Positions 1 through 8,713 of a stretch of 64,000 nt of DNA are shown one piece after another. The notes beneath the pieces are model-generated. The model was not told the origin of the DNA. It saw only the letters and a list, made by a program, of their open reading frames with translations, and ran no database searches. The number at the start of each line of letters is the position of its first letter. The stretch's first letter is position 1. The position numbers were made by a program, and so were the translations under genes. The stretch comes from Halorubrum sodomense. Its GTDB lineage: Archaea > Halobacteriota > Halobacteria > Halobacteriales > Haloferacaceae. The stretch spans positions 62,001 to 126,000 of the forward strand of contig NZ_FOYN01000005.1 of NCBI RefSeq assembly GCF_900111935.1, read 5' to 3'.

Positions 1-654
1 CCCGACGAGACCGGCCAGTGGGTCGTCGACCCCGAGGAGCTGAACGAGACGGTGGCGGACGCGACCGACGCCGGCTTCCAGTTCACCGCCCACGCCATCG
101 GCGACGAGGCGGTCGACGCCGTGGTGGACGCCTACGCGGACGCCTCCCGAACCGACGCGGGCGACGCTCGCCACCGGGTCGAACACGTCGAACTGGCCGA
201 CGACGACGCGATCGGGAGACTCGCGGAGACGGGCGTCGTCGCGAGCGTCCAGCCGAACTTCCTGAAGTGGGCGCGGGAGGGCGGTCTCTACGAGGAGCGA
301 CTGGGGCCCGAGCGCACCGCGGAGACGAACCGCTACCGCGACATGCTCGACGCCGGCGTCCGACTCGCGTTCGGCTCCGACGGGATGCCGATGGACCCGC
401 TGTTCGGCGTCCACCACGCCGTCAACGCCCCCGCGGCGGCGCAGCGGCTCACCGTCACCGAGGCGCTGCGCGCGTACACGAGCGGCGCCGCCTACGCCGG
501 CTTCGACGAGGACCGGCTCGGCACGATCGAACCGGGAAAGCGGGCCGACCTCGTCGCGCTCGACGCGTCGCCGTGGGAGCACGACGACGCGATCGACGAG
601 GTCGACGTCGCGCTGACGGTCGTCGACGGCGAGGTCGTGTTCGACGGGCGGTGA
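1..654 (+). CDS. Amidohydrolase (YtcJ-like), C-terminal part
   Basis: The frame is open from the first base and ends at TGA 652-654, so only about the last 217 residues are present. An early HAIGD segment, HRVEHVELADD, then FGSDG before a C-terminal SGAAYAGF...GTIEPGKRADLV stretch are the usual final signatures of the metal-dependent amidohydrolase superfamily of the YtcJ/Amidohydro_3 type. Family knowledge says such enzymes hydrolyse amide bonds using one or two metal ions; the substrate cannot be told from this part. The start and N-terminal metal ligands lie outside the window. Confidence 0.85.
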   Translation, partial: PDETGQWVVDPEELNETVADATDAGFQFTAHAIGDEAVDAVVDAYADASRTDAGDARHRVEHVELADDDAIGRLAETGVVASVQPNFLKWAREGGLYEERLGPERTAETNRYRDMLDAGVRLAFGSDGMPMDPLFGVHHAVNAPAAAQRLTVTEALRAYTSGAAYAGFDEDRLGTIEPGKRADLVALDASPWEHDDAIDEVDVALTVVDGEVVFDGR

Positions 655-722
655 GTCGGCGGGTTCGGGTGGCCCGACGAGGGTCGACGGCGAAACGCGC
701 AATCGCTGCCAGAAAACAGTAG

Positions 723-730
723 TTATTAAT
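723..730 (+). promoter_or_regulatory. TATA-like box before the gene at 753
   Basis: The sequence ttattaat lies about 26 nt before ATG 753. This is the spacing expected of a leaderless haloarchaeal transcript, and it favours ATG 753 over GTG 747. Confidence 0.5.
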
Positions 731-752
731 CGTGTAGTTCCAAGTAGTGCGC

Positions 753-1004
753 ATGACAGAGATAGCCATCGAGTACGCCGCGGGGGACCGCCTCCGGTCC
801 GAGGCGGAGACCGCCCGACGGCTCATCGACGCGTATCTCGGCGACCGCCCCGACGTCGACCGCGTCACGTTGTCTCCCTCCGGCGACTCCGTCTTCTGCG
901 TCAGCGTCGAAGGGGACCGCATCTGGTGTACCGACCCCCGCGAGTGGATCGACGCGATGGAGGCGGTGACCGCCGCGCGGCGGCGGCTCTCCGAGGTGTC
1001 GTAG
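753..1004 (+). CDS. Small acidic haloarchaeal protein
   Basis: An 83-residue acidic protein starting MTEIAIEYAAGD and ending RRLSEVS. A GTG lies 6 nt earlier at 747, but ATG 753 fits the TATA-like box better. It has two cysteines (VFCVSV and IWCTD) that are not in a CxxC pair, no membrane segment and no domain I can name. It stands alone, convergent with the agmatinase-like gene downstream. Coding is supported by the promoter spacing and strong third-position GC; the function is unknown. Confidence 0.7.
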   Translation: MTEIAIEYAAGDRLRSEAETARRLIDAYLGDRPDVDRVTLSPSGDSVFCVSVEGDRIWCTDPREWIDAMEAVTAARRRLSEVS

Positions 1005-1030
1005 CGCTCCGTTCCGCCGCGCGGGGGCTC

Positions 1031-1897
1031 TCACCCGGAGCCGTCGTCGCGGGCGCTCGCGTGCGAGTACGCGAACTCCCGCAGCAGTTTGCCCGCCACC
1101 GCCGCCGCCTGTCCGTCGTCGCGATCGTTCACTTCGACGACGTCGAACCCGTCGGCGCGCGGCGCGACCGCCCGGACCAAGTCGCGGACCTCCCGCGGCT
1201 CCAACCCGAACGGCTCCATCGTCCCGGTTCCCGGAGCGTAAGCGGGGTCGAGCGCGTCGACGTCGACCGAGCAGTAGACGGAGTCGTCGGCGTCGAACGG
1301 CGGGTCGTCGGCGTCGAACGGCGGCCCGCCGTCGAGCGCGTCGAGCCACCCGCGGGCGTCCTCCGGCGCGACGACCTCCACGTCGGCGTCGGCCGCGCGG
1401 TCCCACTCCGCCTCGGAGCCGGTCCGGGCGCCGACGATCACCGCGCGGTCGACGCCGAGGTCGTCGAGACACCGACGCGTGACGCAGGCGTGGTTCCACG
1501 GACTTCCGTCGTAGCTCTCGCGCAGGTCGAGGTGGGCGTCGCAGACGACGAGGACCTCGGGGTCGACGGCGTCGACGCCCGCGTAGGTGACCGTGTGTTC
1601 GCCGCCGACGAGGAGGGGGACCGCGTCGTCGTAGGCGACGCTCCGCAGTTCGGCGGCGAGGTGGTCGAGGTACGCCGGCACGTCGTCCCACGGGCGCACG
1701 TCGCCCGCGTCGTGGACGCCCAGCGCGGAGAAGCGACTGTCGGTGCGGCGGTCGTAGTCGTCGCAGCTCTCGGCGAATCGCCGGACTCGGTCCGGTCCGA
1801 ACCGGGTACCCGGCTGAAAAGTGGTCGTGGCGTCGAGCGGAGCGCCGACGACCACGTAGGAAGCAGCTTCGCGGTCGGTCGTCGCCCCGGGGAACAT
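1031..1897 (-). CDS. speB: Agmatinase/ureohydrolase family protein
   Basis: A 288-residue ureohydrolase. The manganese-site signatures are GGEHT (His101), CDAHLDLR (Asp120, His122, Asp124) and SVDVDALDP (Asp212, Asp214), followed by PGTG. The start MFPGATTD at 1897 sits 5 nt after the aIF5A stop, so the two genes are probably co-transcribed; a longer frame would run into aIF5A. Family knowledge: in Haloferax an agmatinase-like gene beside aIF5A acts in the agmatine-based route to (deoxy)hypusine. The same role here is inferred from this pairing. Residues 192-205 carry a small in-frame duplication (PPFDADD twice). Confidence 0.85.
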   Translation of the reverse strand: MFPGATTDREAASYVVVGAPLDATTTFQPGTRFGPDRVRRFAESCDDYDRRTDSRFSALGVHDAGDVRPWDDVPAYLDHLAAELRSVAYDDAVPLLVGGEHTVTYAGVDAVDPEVLVVCDAHLDLRESYDGSPWNHACVTRRCLDDLGVDRAVIVGARTGSEAEWDRAADADVEVVAPEDARGWLDALDGGPPFDADDPPFDADDSVYCSVDVDALDPAYAPGTGTMEPFGLEPREVRDLVRAVAPRADGFDVVEVNDRDDGQAAAVAGKLLREFAYSHASARDDGSG

Positions 1898-1902
1898 GCC
1901 GG

Positions 1903-2280
1903 CTACCCGATGATCTTCCGTTGGCCCTCGTAGTCGAGGTACTCGATGTTGTCGTCCGAGGTGAACTCCTCGCCCTCGGGGATGCGCATCGTGAACGTGT
2001 CGTAGGTGTCTAAGTCCATCACCTGGACCTCGTCGCCGCTCACGTTGACGACCTGTCCCTGCTTGCGCTCGATGATCGGGACCCACACCTTCGCGTCGAC
2101 CGGCTGCGAGAGCGAGCGCTTCTTGTCGTCGAAGACGCCCTTCCCCTCGACGCGGGCCTTGGCGCTGCCGTGTTTTCCGGGTTTGGCGGTGCTGTAATGG
2201 TTGATCTTACAGGGCGCGCTGTCCATCATCACGTAGCTGCCCTCTTGGAGTTCGCGAACCTGCTTCTGCTCTCGCGGCAT
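1903..2280 (-). CDS. eif5A: Translation factor aIF5A
   Basis: A 125-residue protein of normal length for archaeal IF5A. The modification loop KPGKHGSAK is intact, and Lys36 is the expected (deoxy)hypusine site. The N-terminal SH3-like half (residues 1-70) is followed by an OB-fold half containing [12 protein letters not shown]. The factor helps ribosomes through difficult peptide sequences such as polyproline. The downstream agmatinase-like gene, 5 nt away, probably helps supply the modification precursor. A TATA-like box lies about 27 nt before ATG 2280. Confidence 0.97.
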   Translation of the reverse strand: MPREQKQVRELQEGSYVMMDSAPCKINHYSTAKPGKHGSAKARVEGKGVFDDKKRSLSQPVDAKVWVPIIERKQGQVVNVSGDEVQVMDLDTYDTFTMRIPEGEEFTSDDNIEYLDYEGQRKIIG

Positions 2281-2302
2281 AGGCGCTACTTCCCGCGGCG
2301 CG

Positions 2303-2311
2303 TGTATAAAC
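2303..2311 (-). promoter_or_regulatory. TATA-like box of the aIF5A operon
   Basis: Read on the minus strand the sequence is tttataca, centred about 27 nt before ATG 2280. This fits a leaderless promoter for the aIF5A/agmatinase pair. Confidence 0.6.
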
Positions 2312-2478
2312 GGTTTGGAACGCCGTCGGGACGCGGCTCGAAGCGGCGTTCACGCCCGGTCACGGGGCGGAAGAGCGGGGCGGAGGGGTGAAGTCGACCG
2401 TCGGGTGTGACGGTGACGGCCGCGGCGACGTAACGGCCGAGAGAGCCGCGGCGGCCGGACCGGGCCCGAGGAACCGGT

Positions 2479-2763
2479 CTACGGGTCGAGCTCGTCGACG
2501 TACTCCTCCGGCTCGTCGTCGTCGTCGACGTTCCCGTCCGGCGGGACGAGCCCTCCCGTGTACAGGTAGCTGACGAGGAACATGACGATGAAGCCGACGC
2601 CGACCGCGGCCGTCGTCCGGACGACGAACGGGAAGTCGACGAAGTAGAGGGCGCGGTCCGCGACCGCGATGGCGACGAACGCCACCAACAGCACCTTCTG
2701 CTCGTCGGTCGGGTCGCGGACGAAGCCGACCACGTCGTCTTTGAGGTCACCGAGCAGACCCAT
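2479..2763 (-). CDS. Small two-helix membrane protein
   Basis: A 94-residue protein with two hydrophobic segments (about residues 23-42 and 49-68) and an acidic tail ending EEYVDELDP. Its ATG overlaps the stop of the aminotransferase gene by one base (TGATG), so translation is likely coupled. I do not recognise a family; similar small two-helix proteins are common in haloarchaea. The role is unknown. Confidence 0.75.
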   Translation of the reverse strand: MGLLGDLKDDVVGFVRDPTDEQKVLLVAFVAIAVADRALYFVDFPFVVRTTAAVGVGFIVMFLVSYLYTGGLVPPDGNVDDDDEPEEYVDELDP

Positions 2764-3953
2764 CAGGCGTCACCCCCGCTTTCGGGGGTCGCGCGGTCGG
2801 CGGCGGCGTCGACGCCGTCGGCCGCCTCGATCACGCGGCTCACCCGGTCGAGACCCTCCTCCAGTTCGTCGGTCGGGAGGCCGAACCCGATCCGGAACCG
2901 ATTCGGGAACCCGAACAGGCCGCCGGGCGCGAGGACGACGCTCGCCTCCTCGACGACCGTCCGACAGAACGCCTCGGCGTCCGCGAAGCCCTCAGGGACG
3001 GTTACGAACGCGTTGACGCCGACGGGGTCGAGCCAGTCGAGGTCGTGGTCGTCGACCCACTCCGCGACCGTTTCGCGGTGGTCAGTCGCCAGCTCGCGGT
3101 TCTCCGACAGGATGCGGTCCTCGCGTCGGCCGAGCGCCTGCTTCGCGACGTGTTGGCCGAAGAGGCTTGGCGAGATGGTGGTGTAGTCCTTCCAGCGCCA
3201 CGCGCGCTCGACGACCGGCTCCGGGCCGGCGATCCAGCCGAAGCGAAGTCCGGCGAGGCCGTACGCCTTCGTGAGACTCGTGGTGGAGATGCCGTGCGCG
3301 CCGTAGCTCGCCACCGGCGGCTGCGGGTCCTCGGCGAGCAGGCGGTACACCTCGTCGCAGAGCAGGTAGGCGTCGCGGTCGACGGCGACGTCGTAGACCG
3401 CCCGCATCGCGGCCTCGTCGTGGTACCGCCCGGTAGGGTTGTTCGGGTTGTTGACGACGATCACGGCGGTGTCGTCGCGGGCGGCGTCAGCGACGGCCTC
3501 GGGGTCCAGTTCCCACTCCGGCGGCTCCAGTTCGACGCGGCTCACGCCGCCGAACGCGTCCGGGACGGCGTGGAGCGCCTGATAGGTGGGGGTGACGACG
3601 ACCGCGTGGGTGCCGGAGCCGACGCCGGAAGGCGGGGCGTCGGCCCCGTTTCCGTTCCCCGCCCCCCCGTCGACCGGGCCCTCGTCGCCGAGCAGCGAGA
3701 GGAACGTCAGGAAGTTCGCCTCCTGCGTGCCGCAGGTGAAGAGCACCTCGTCGGCGGCGCGGTCGTAGCGATCGCCGACGGACGCCCGGAACTCGGGGTC
3801 GCCGTTCGTCGGGATGACGTAGCCGAGCTTCCCCGGGTCGAGGTCGAACCGGTCCGCGTCGAGCGACCGGATGCCGCTTTCGGCCAGCATGATGTCGGCC
3901 TCGTGTTCGTGCTCCGCGAACCAGCGTTCGAGGCCGAACGGGTCGATGCGCAT
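2763..3953 (-). CDS. PLP-dependent class I/II aminotransferase
   Basis: A 396-residue fold-type I aminotransferase of usual length. It has NNPNNPTG near residues 168-175, DEVYR with Asp200 contacting the PLP ring nitrogen, and STTSLTKAYGLAGLRFGW with Lys229 as the expected Schiff-base lysine. A Gly/Asn/Pro-rich insert (about residues 95-114) looks like a disordered loop. Substrate specificity (aspartate, aromatic or alanine type) cannot be read from sequence. The small membrane-protein gene is coupled directly downstream. Confidence 0.9.
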   Translation of the reverse strand: MRIDPFGLERWFAEHEHEADIMLAESGIRSLDADRFDLDPGKLGYVIPTNGDPEFRASVGDRYDRAADEVLFTCGTQEANFLTFLSLLGDEGPVDGGAGNGNGADAPPSGVGSGTHAVVVTPTYQALHAVPDAFGGVSRVELEPPEWELDPEAVADAARDDTAVIVVNNPNNPTGRYHDEAAMRAVYDVAVDRDAYLLCDEVYRLLAEDPQPPVASYGAHGISTTSLTKAYGLAGLRFGWIAGPEPVVERAWRWKDYTTISPSLFGQHVAKQALGRREDRILSENRELATDHRETVAEWVDDHDLDWLDPVGVNAFVTVPEGFADAEAFCRTVVEEASVVLAPGGLFGFPNRFRIGFGLPTDELEEGLDRVSRVIEAADGVDAAADRATPESGGDA

Positions 3954-4093
3954 ACCGGCTCTCGGGCGGGCGCGAGGTTAGGTGCTGTGGTTGCCGGCGA
4001 CTCACTGCCGCCGGCGCCGTCGCTCACCGGCGCACGGACCGACGTCCGCGCTCGCACCCCAACGACTATCCTCGGGGATCGAGACGTCGGAGC

Positions 4094-5113
4094 ATGGGTA
4101 TCAACCGCCAACGGCTGCTGGGCGTGCTGCTCGTCCTCACGGCCACCCTCGCCGCGGTCGTGCTGGCGGAGGTGCTGCGGACGGTCGTGTTCGCGGTCAC
4201 CGTCGCGTACGTCCTCTATCCGGTTCGCAAGCAGCTCGTGGGTCACGGCCTCTCGCGGCGGATCGCGTGCGCCGCCACCACCGCGGTCGCCTTCCTCGGC
4301 GCAACCCTGCTCGTGGCGCCGCTGTTGTACGCGCTGTACCGCCGTCGGTCGCAGCTGATCGCGATCCTCCGACAGATCCCCGACGCCGTCCCGATCAGCG
4401 TCGGCGGCTTCCAGACGACCGTCGAGGTCGCCCCGTACGTCGCGGCCGCCGAGACGTTCATCCGGGACGTCGCGCTCGGGGTCGCCGGCGCTGCGCCGGT
4501 GCTCGTCTTACAGCTCATCGTGTTCACCTTCCTAGTGTACGGGATCCTGTATCGGCCGGGCGCGGTCGGGACCGCGCTCTTCGGCGTCGTCCCGGCGACG
4601 TACCACGACATCCCGACCCGGCTCCACGAGCGCACGCGGCGGACGCTGTACTCGATCTACGTGCTTCAGGCCGCGACCGCGGCGGGGACGTTCGTCCTCG
4701 CGCTCGGGGTGTTCTGGACGCTGGGGTACGGGTCGCCGGTCCTGTTGGCCGTCATCGCGGGGATCCTCCAGTTCATCCCCGTCCTCGGCCCGAGCGTCCT
4801 CGTCGTCGCGCTCGGGGCCGGAGACGCGCTCGTCGGCGAGACCGGACGCGCGGTCGCCGTGCTGGTGATCGGGATCGTCGTCATCGGCTTCGTCCCGGAC
4901 GCGGTGATCCGGACCCAGCTCGCCGACTGGACCGGGAAGATCTCTCCGGGGCTGTACTTCGTCGGGTTCGTCGGCGGGATCCTCACGCTCGGCGCGATCG
5001 GCGTCATCGTCGGCCCGCTCGTCGTGTCGCTGCTGCTCGAAGTGATCGAGATGCTCTCCGAGACCGACGCCCCGACGGAGTCGGCCGACGGGACCGCGGA
5101 CGCGGCCGAGTAG
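4094..5113 (+). CDS. AI-2E family (UPF0118) membrane permease
   Basis: A 339-residue polytopic protein with about seven or eight hydrophobic segments, including a helix pair at the N-terminus and a long central soluble stretch before LQLIVFTFLVYGILY. The segments GSPVLLAVIAGILQFIPVLGP and SPGLYFVGFVGGILTLGAIGVIVGPL are typical of the AI-2E transporter/UPF0118 family. Members have been linked to quorum-signal export, sodium/proton exchange and other transport, so the substrate stays open. The tail is short and acidic. Two shorter N-terminal options exist, but ATG 4094 gives the complete first helix. Confidence 0.88.
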   Translation: MGINRQRLLGVLLVLTATLAAVVLAEVLRTVVFAVTVAYVLYPVRKQLVGHGLSRRIACAATTAVAFLGATLLVAPLLYALYRRRSQLIAILRQIPDAVPISVGGFQTTVEVAPYVAAAETFIRDVALGVAGAAPVLVLQLIVFTFLVYGILYRPGAVGTALFGVVPATYHDIPTRLHERTRRTLYSIYVLQAATAAGTFVLALGVFWTLGYGSPVLLAVIAGILQFIPVLGPSVLVVALGAGDALVGETGRAVAVLVIGIVVIGFVPDAVIRTQLADWTGKISPGLYFVGFVGGILTLGAIGVIVGPLVVSLLLEVIEMLSETDAPTESADGTADAAE

Positions 5114-5160
5114 CCCGACCGGCACGGCTTTGCCTCGGCCGACCGTCCGTTCGGTATCTG

Positions 5161-6801
5161 ATGCCCCCGACGGATCCCCCCGTTGCGGTCGGCAACGCGC
5201 CGACCCTCACGCCCCGACGGCTCGACGGCCTCACCGAGCGCGTGACGCGCTCGCGGCCCGCGGACGACGACGCGAGCGACCGCGGCGACCGCATCGACGT
5301 GTTCGCTCCGGCGACCGCCGAGCGGATCGGGAGCGTCCCGGCCTGCGACGCGGGCGACGTCGAGGCCGCGGTCGAGCGCGCCCGGGACGCGCAGGCGGAG
5401 TGGGCGGAAACGCCCGCGGCGGAGCGCGCCCGAATCGTCGAGCGGTTCGGCGACCTCGTCGCGGAGCGCCGCGAGGAGCTGCTCGACATCCTCCAGGTCG
5501 AGACCGGGAAGTCCCGGCGCACCGCGGTCGAGGAGGTGTTCGACGTGCCGACCGGCTGCGCGTACGTCGCTGGCGAGGCGCCAGACGCGCTCGCTGCGGA
5601 GCGGCGGCGGGGCGTCGCGCCCGGAATCGCGACGGCGACGGTCACCCGCGAGCCGGTCGGGGTCGTCGGCGTGATCTCGCCGTGGAACTACCCCCTCACC
5701 CTGTCGATGGCCGACGCGGTCCCGGCGCTGGCCGCGGGCAACGCGGTCGTGCTCAAACCCGACGAGAAGACGCCGTACGGCGCCCTCCTGTGCTCCGAAC
5801 TACTGGAGGTCGCCGGCCTCCCCGACGGCCTCTTCCAGGTCGTCACCGGCGAGGGCCCTCAGGTCGGCCCCCCGCTGATCGACGCGGTCGACTACGTCGC
5901 GTTCACCGGCAGCACGTCGGTCGGGCGGACGATCGCCGAGCGCGCGGGGCGGAACCTGATCGGCTGCTCGCTGGAGCTCGGCGGCAACAACCCGCTCGTC
6001 GTCCTCGGGGACGCCGACGTCGACGAGGCCGCCCGCGGCGCGGTCCAGGCCTGTTTCTCGAACGCGGGCCAGCTCTGCCTCTCGGCGGAGCGGATCTACG
6101 TCGTCGAGTCCGCGTACGACGCCTTCCTCGACGCGTTCGTCCGCGAGACCGAGACGCTGACGCTCGGGACCGGCTACGACTACGACGCCGACCTCGGCTC
6201 CCTCGTCGACGCCGACCAGCTGGCGCGCGTCGAGTCGCACGTCGCTGACGCCCGCGAGCGCGGCGCGACCGTCGAGACCGGCGGGCGAGCTCGCCCCGAC
6301 GTCGCGCCGTACTGCTACGACCCCACGATCCTGACCGGCGTCGACCCGGACGCGACGGTCGCCTGTGAGGAGACGTTCGGCCCCGTCGTCGCGGTGACGC
6401 CGGTGCCGGACGCGGACGCGGCGGTCGCGGCCGCGAACGACTCGCCGTACGGCCTGAACGCGAGCGTCTGGACCGGGGACCGCGAGCGCGGCGCGGCGCT
6501 CGCCCGCGAGATCGACTGCGGCACGGTGAACGTCAACGATGCGTTCCTCGCGACGTGGGGCGCCGTCGACGCGCCGATGGGGGGGTTCGGCGACTCGGGG
6601 CTCGGGCGTCGGCACGGCCGGGAGGGGATTCAGCGCTACACGGAGACGCGGACCGTCGGCGTCTCGCGGGTCGGCCCGCTGACCTTCCCCGACCGGATCC
6701 CGGCCGACTGGTTCGTCCGCGGCGCGTTCGCGGCGATGCGTGCCGCTCGCGGGACGCGTCGAGCGACGAGGAGAATTCGTCGTCGGCTGTCGCGTCGCTG
6801 A
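5161..6801 (+). CDS. NAD(P)-dependent aldehyde dehydrogenase
   Basis: A 546-residue aldehyde dehydrogenase. The frame is open far upstream, but homology-like sequence begins at ATG 5161 (MPPTDPPVAVGN). Catalytic features are Asn176 in PWNYP, the coenzyme loop GSTSVG near 250, Glu272 in LELGGNNP and nucleophile Cys306 in NAGQLCLSAER. The layout fits the succinate-semialdehyde or general dehydrogenase branch; the true substrate is unknown. The C-terminus has an Arg-rich tail after RGAFAAMR that is longer than usual. The gene follows the permease by about 50 nt with no clear promoter. Confidence 0.92.
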   Translation: MPPTDPPVAVGNAPTLTPRRLDGLTERVTRSRPADDDASDRGDRIDVFAPATAERIGSVPACDAGDVEAAVERARDAQAEWAETPAAERARIVERFGDLVAERREELLDILQVETGKSRRTAVEEVFDVPTGCAYVAGEAPDALAAERRRGVAPGIATATVTREPVGVVGVISPWNYPLTLSMADAVPALAAGNAVVLKPDEKTPYGALLCSELLEVAGLPDGLFQVVTGEGPQVGPPLIDAVDYVAFTGSTSVGRTIAERAGRNLIGCSLELGGNNPLVVLGDADVDEAARGAVQACFSNAGQLCLSAERIYVVESAYDAFLDAFVRETETLTLGTGYDYDADLGSLVDADQLARVESHVADARERGATVETGGRARPDVAPYCYDPTILTGVDPDATVACEETFGPVVAVTPVPDADAAVAAANDSPYGLNASVWTGDRERGAALAREIDCGTVNVNDAFLATWGAVDAPMGGFGDSGLGRRHGREGIQRYTETRTVGVSRVGPLTFPDRIPADWFVRGAFAAMRAARGTRRATRRIRRRLSRR

Positions 6802-6851
6802 ACGGAACGGGTCGCGCTGCTCGCGCGGGAGGGCGCGCCGAAATGTCCCCT

Positions 6852-6886
6852 ACTCCCCGTCGTCGCGCCTACTCCCCGTCGTCGCG
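6852..6886. repeat. 18-bp tandem duplication at a gene end
   Basis: The unit tactccccgtcgtcgcgc occurs twice in a row, overlapping the stop codon of the FAD oxidoreductase and placing a second in-frame-looking stop downstream. It looks like a slippage duplication. Confidence 0.8.
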
Positions 6887-7459
6887 CAGGTCCCCGAACA
6901 CGCTGGCCGCGGTGTCGGGCACGTCGAAGTCGTGGTAGTGCTCGCCCTTCTCGTTCGAGAGGATGTTGAGCGCGGCGGCGGCGCCGTCGCCCGCGGAGAT
7001 GACCGCCTGCCACTCCTCGGCGCGGGCCATCGCGCCGGTCGCGTAGACGCCCTCGACGCTGGTCTCCATCGAGACGCCGACGCTGACGGTGTCGTCGTCG
7101 TCGAACTCGCAGCCCAGCTCCTCCGCGAGGTCGCGGTTCGCGCCCGTGGCGAGGACGACGTAGTCGGCGTCGTACTCGCCCTCCTCGGTCGAGACCGTGA
7201 AGCCGTCGCCGGCCGACTCGACGCCGGTGACCTCCTCGCCCTGGTGGCGGTCGACGCCGAAGTCGTCGACCTGCTGGCGCGCGGTCGCCATGAACTCGCT
7301 GCCGCCGATAGAGCCCACGCCGAGGTAGTTGAACAGGTGCGCCTTGTGCATCCACGTCCCGTCCGTGTCGAAGAGGACGGTGTCGAGTCCGTTCTTGCTC
7401 GCGAACAGTCCCGCGCTCAGTCCGGCGGGTCCACCGCCGACGATTGCGACGTTTGTCAT
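6869..7459 (-). CDS. Short FAD-dependent oxidoreductase (thioredoxin-reductase-like)
   Basis: A 196-residue flavoprotein with a Rossmann GGGPAGLSAG at residues 8-17 and a second FAD segment VEGVYATGAMA. It lacks the inserted NADPH domain and the CxxC pair of true thioredoxin reductase, so it is a minimal FAD-domain relative with an unknown electron partner. The last coding bases and stop codon lie in a short tandem duplication (6852-6886). A TATA-like ccttatga lies about 26 nt before ATG 7459. Confidence 0.85.
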   Translation of the reverse strand: MTNVAIVGGGPAGLSAGLFASKNGLDTVLFDTDGTWMHKAHLFNYLGVGSIGGSEFMATARQQVDDFGVDRHQGEEVTGVESAGDGFTVSTEEGEYDADYVVLATGANRDLAEELGCEFDDDDTVSVGVSMETSVEGVYATGAMARAEEWQAVISAGDGAAAALNILSNEKGEHYHDFDVPDTAASVFGDLRDDGE

Positions 7460-7552
7460 GGGCCCACTTACGCGGCCCGGGTCATAAGGGTTGACGGAAG
7501 CGGGGATCGACAGGGACGGGACCGTCGACGGCGCTGACGGACCGGGCGATCC

Positions 7553-8422
7553 TCACTCCGCGAAGTCGGTGAGCGACCCGGTTCCGTCGACTTCGGGATC
7601 GTCGTCTTCAGCCCCATCGTCTCCGGGATCGTCAGGTTCGGAATCGTCACCAGTCGACTCCGGACTCTCCCACGGATCCTCGGAGTCGACCGGCTCGACG
7701 GCCCGGTCGAGCTCGGCGGCGTCGTACTCGACGTCCTCGTCGAGCAGCATCGCGAGCCGCTGCCAGCGCGCGCTCTGCTCGTCTTCGCCCTCCGGGCCGA
7801 CGCGGGCGCCGTGGGTCTTGAAAAACCGGGTGCCGCGACCCCGCTTCGACCCCTCGCCGGTGTGGCCGTCGAAGACCGCGTCGAACCTCCCGTCGGGTTC
7901 GAGGTCGCCGACCGGGAAGTCGTGGGCGGGTTCCTCGCCGCGTTCGCGGGCCTCGGAGCGGATCTCGGCCACCGCGGAGAAGTAGGCGTCCGCGTTCGAC
8001 GCCTCGCGGGTCGAGCGAGCGCGAGCGGCCGCGAGCGCGGCGTGGATCGCACAGAGGCGGCCCTTCCACGCGTCCGGCTCCCAGCGCTCGGTCGCGAGCT
8101 CCTCGTAGCGCTCGATCAGGAGCGCGACCTCGTCGCCCGCGCGGAGGTCCTCGACGACGTAGAGGTTCAAGCGGTCCCAGAGGTTCCAGGCGTACCCCGA
8201 GCGGGCAAGCTCCCACGCCGCCCACGCCGCGACCTCCTCGTCGGAGCGCCTGACCGCCTTCTGGAGGAGGCTGGAGACGACGTACCGACTGTACCCGCCG
8301 TCGGTCTCGTTCGGCCCCTTCTCCTCGCCGTAGTCGTTCTCGCCCGTCGCGTCCGGCGTCGTCTCGGTCTCGAGGCTTCCGTCGGACCCGAACGTCGCCT
8401 GTCTGTCGTCGCCGTCGGCCAT
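7553..8422 (-). CDS. Haloarchaeal helical protein with MgsA-C-like core
   Basis: A 289-residue protein with disordered acidic ends around a helical core (about residues 40-215). The stretch SSLLQKAVRRSDEEVAAWAAWELARSGY resembles the C-terminal helical domain found in MgsA/RarA-type AAA proteins, where a row of helices follows the ATPase, but no ATPase domain is present. A TATA-like acttaatt (8445-8452) lies about 25 nt upstream on the minus strand. The function is unknown; the domain match is by eye and weak. Confidence 0.7.
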   Translation of the reverse strand: MADGDDRQATFGSDGSLETETTPDATGENDYGEEKGPNETDGGYSRYVVSSLLQKAVRRSDEEVAAWAAWELARSGYAWNLWDRLNLYVVEDLRAGDEVALLIERYEELATERWEPDAWKGRLCAIHAALAAARARSTREASNADAYFSAVAEIRSEARERGEEPAHDFPVGDLEPDGRFDAVFDGHTGEGSKRGRGTRFFKTHGARVGPEGEDEQSARWQRLAMLLDEDVEYDAAELDRAVEPVDSEDPWESPESTGDDSEPDDPGDDGAEDDDPEVDGTGSLTDFAE

Positions 8423-8551
8423 GCCCCCGCTCCCGCCGCGAGCGACTTAATTGCCGCGCGGCGAGCGCGGACACGAGGGCTTCGCCGCGGCGCCCGGGTC
8501 GGTCGATCGGCGCCGCGGTACGGCGGATCACACTGGTTCTGAAAGGGAACG

Positions 8552-8558
8552 CTTAAGT
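8552..8558 (+). promoter_or_regulatory. TATA-like box of tRNA-Tyr
   Basis: The sequence cttaagt lies about 30 nt before the mature 5' end of the tRNA gene, the standard archaeal position. Confidence 0.5.
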
Positions 8559-8584
8559 CCGATCCAGCGGCTACGTTTCGGTAA

Positions 8585-8658
8585 CCGCCCTTAGCTCAGC
8601 TTGGTAGAGCAGTCGACTGTAGATCGACTTGTCCCCCGTTCAATTCGGGGAGGGCGGA
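8585..8658 (+). tRNA. tRNA-Tyr (anticodon GTA)
   Basis: This 74-nt gene folds as a full cloverleaf. The acceptor stem is ccgccct/agggcgg with discriminator A, the D arm is gctc...gagc, the anticodon stem gtcga/tcgac closes loop ctgtaga with anticodon GTA at 8619-8621, and the T arm is ccccg/cgggg around ttcaatt. There is no intron and CCA is not encoded. Its 3' end (8638-8658) is the left attachment site of the provirus, which leaves the tRNA intact. Confidence 0.97.
8638..8658 (+). other. attL core of the provirus (in tRNA-Tyr)
   Basis: These 21 bases, from the T loop to the discriminator base, are identical to 29681-29701. Flanking bases differ on both sides (c versus a before, t versus c after), so 21 bp is the exact repeat. 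The core runs gttcaattcgg then ggagggcgga. Confidence 0.92.
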
Positions 8659-8668
8659 TACCAACTTC

Positions 8669-8701
8669 TCGCCGATTCCGGGTGGAACCCGGAACCGGCG
8701 A
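8669..8701. repeat. Hairpin just inside attL
   Basis: Two 15-bp arms (8669-8683 and 8687-8701) pair with one mismatch around a 3-base loop gga. They begin 11 nt after the tRNA 3' end. This could be a terminator for the tRNA, an arm-type recombinase site or part of a structured RNA. Confidence 0.75.
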
Positions 8702-8713
8702 TTTCAGCCCGTA

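Noticed and set aside
3982-5160. 393-residue extension of the aldehyde dehydrogenase frame
   Set aside because: It is Arg-rich, overlaps the AI-2E permease in another frame, and family homology begins at ATG 5161.
7553-8422. MgsA/RarA ATPase
   Set aside because: Only a helical segment resembles its C-terminal domain; Walker motifs are absent.
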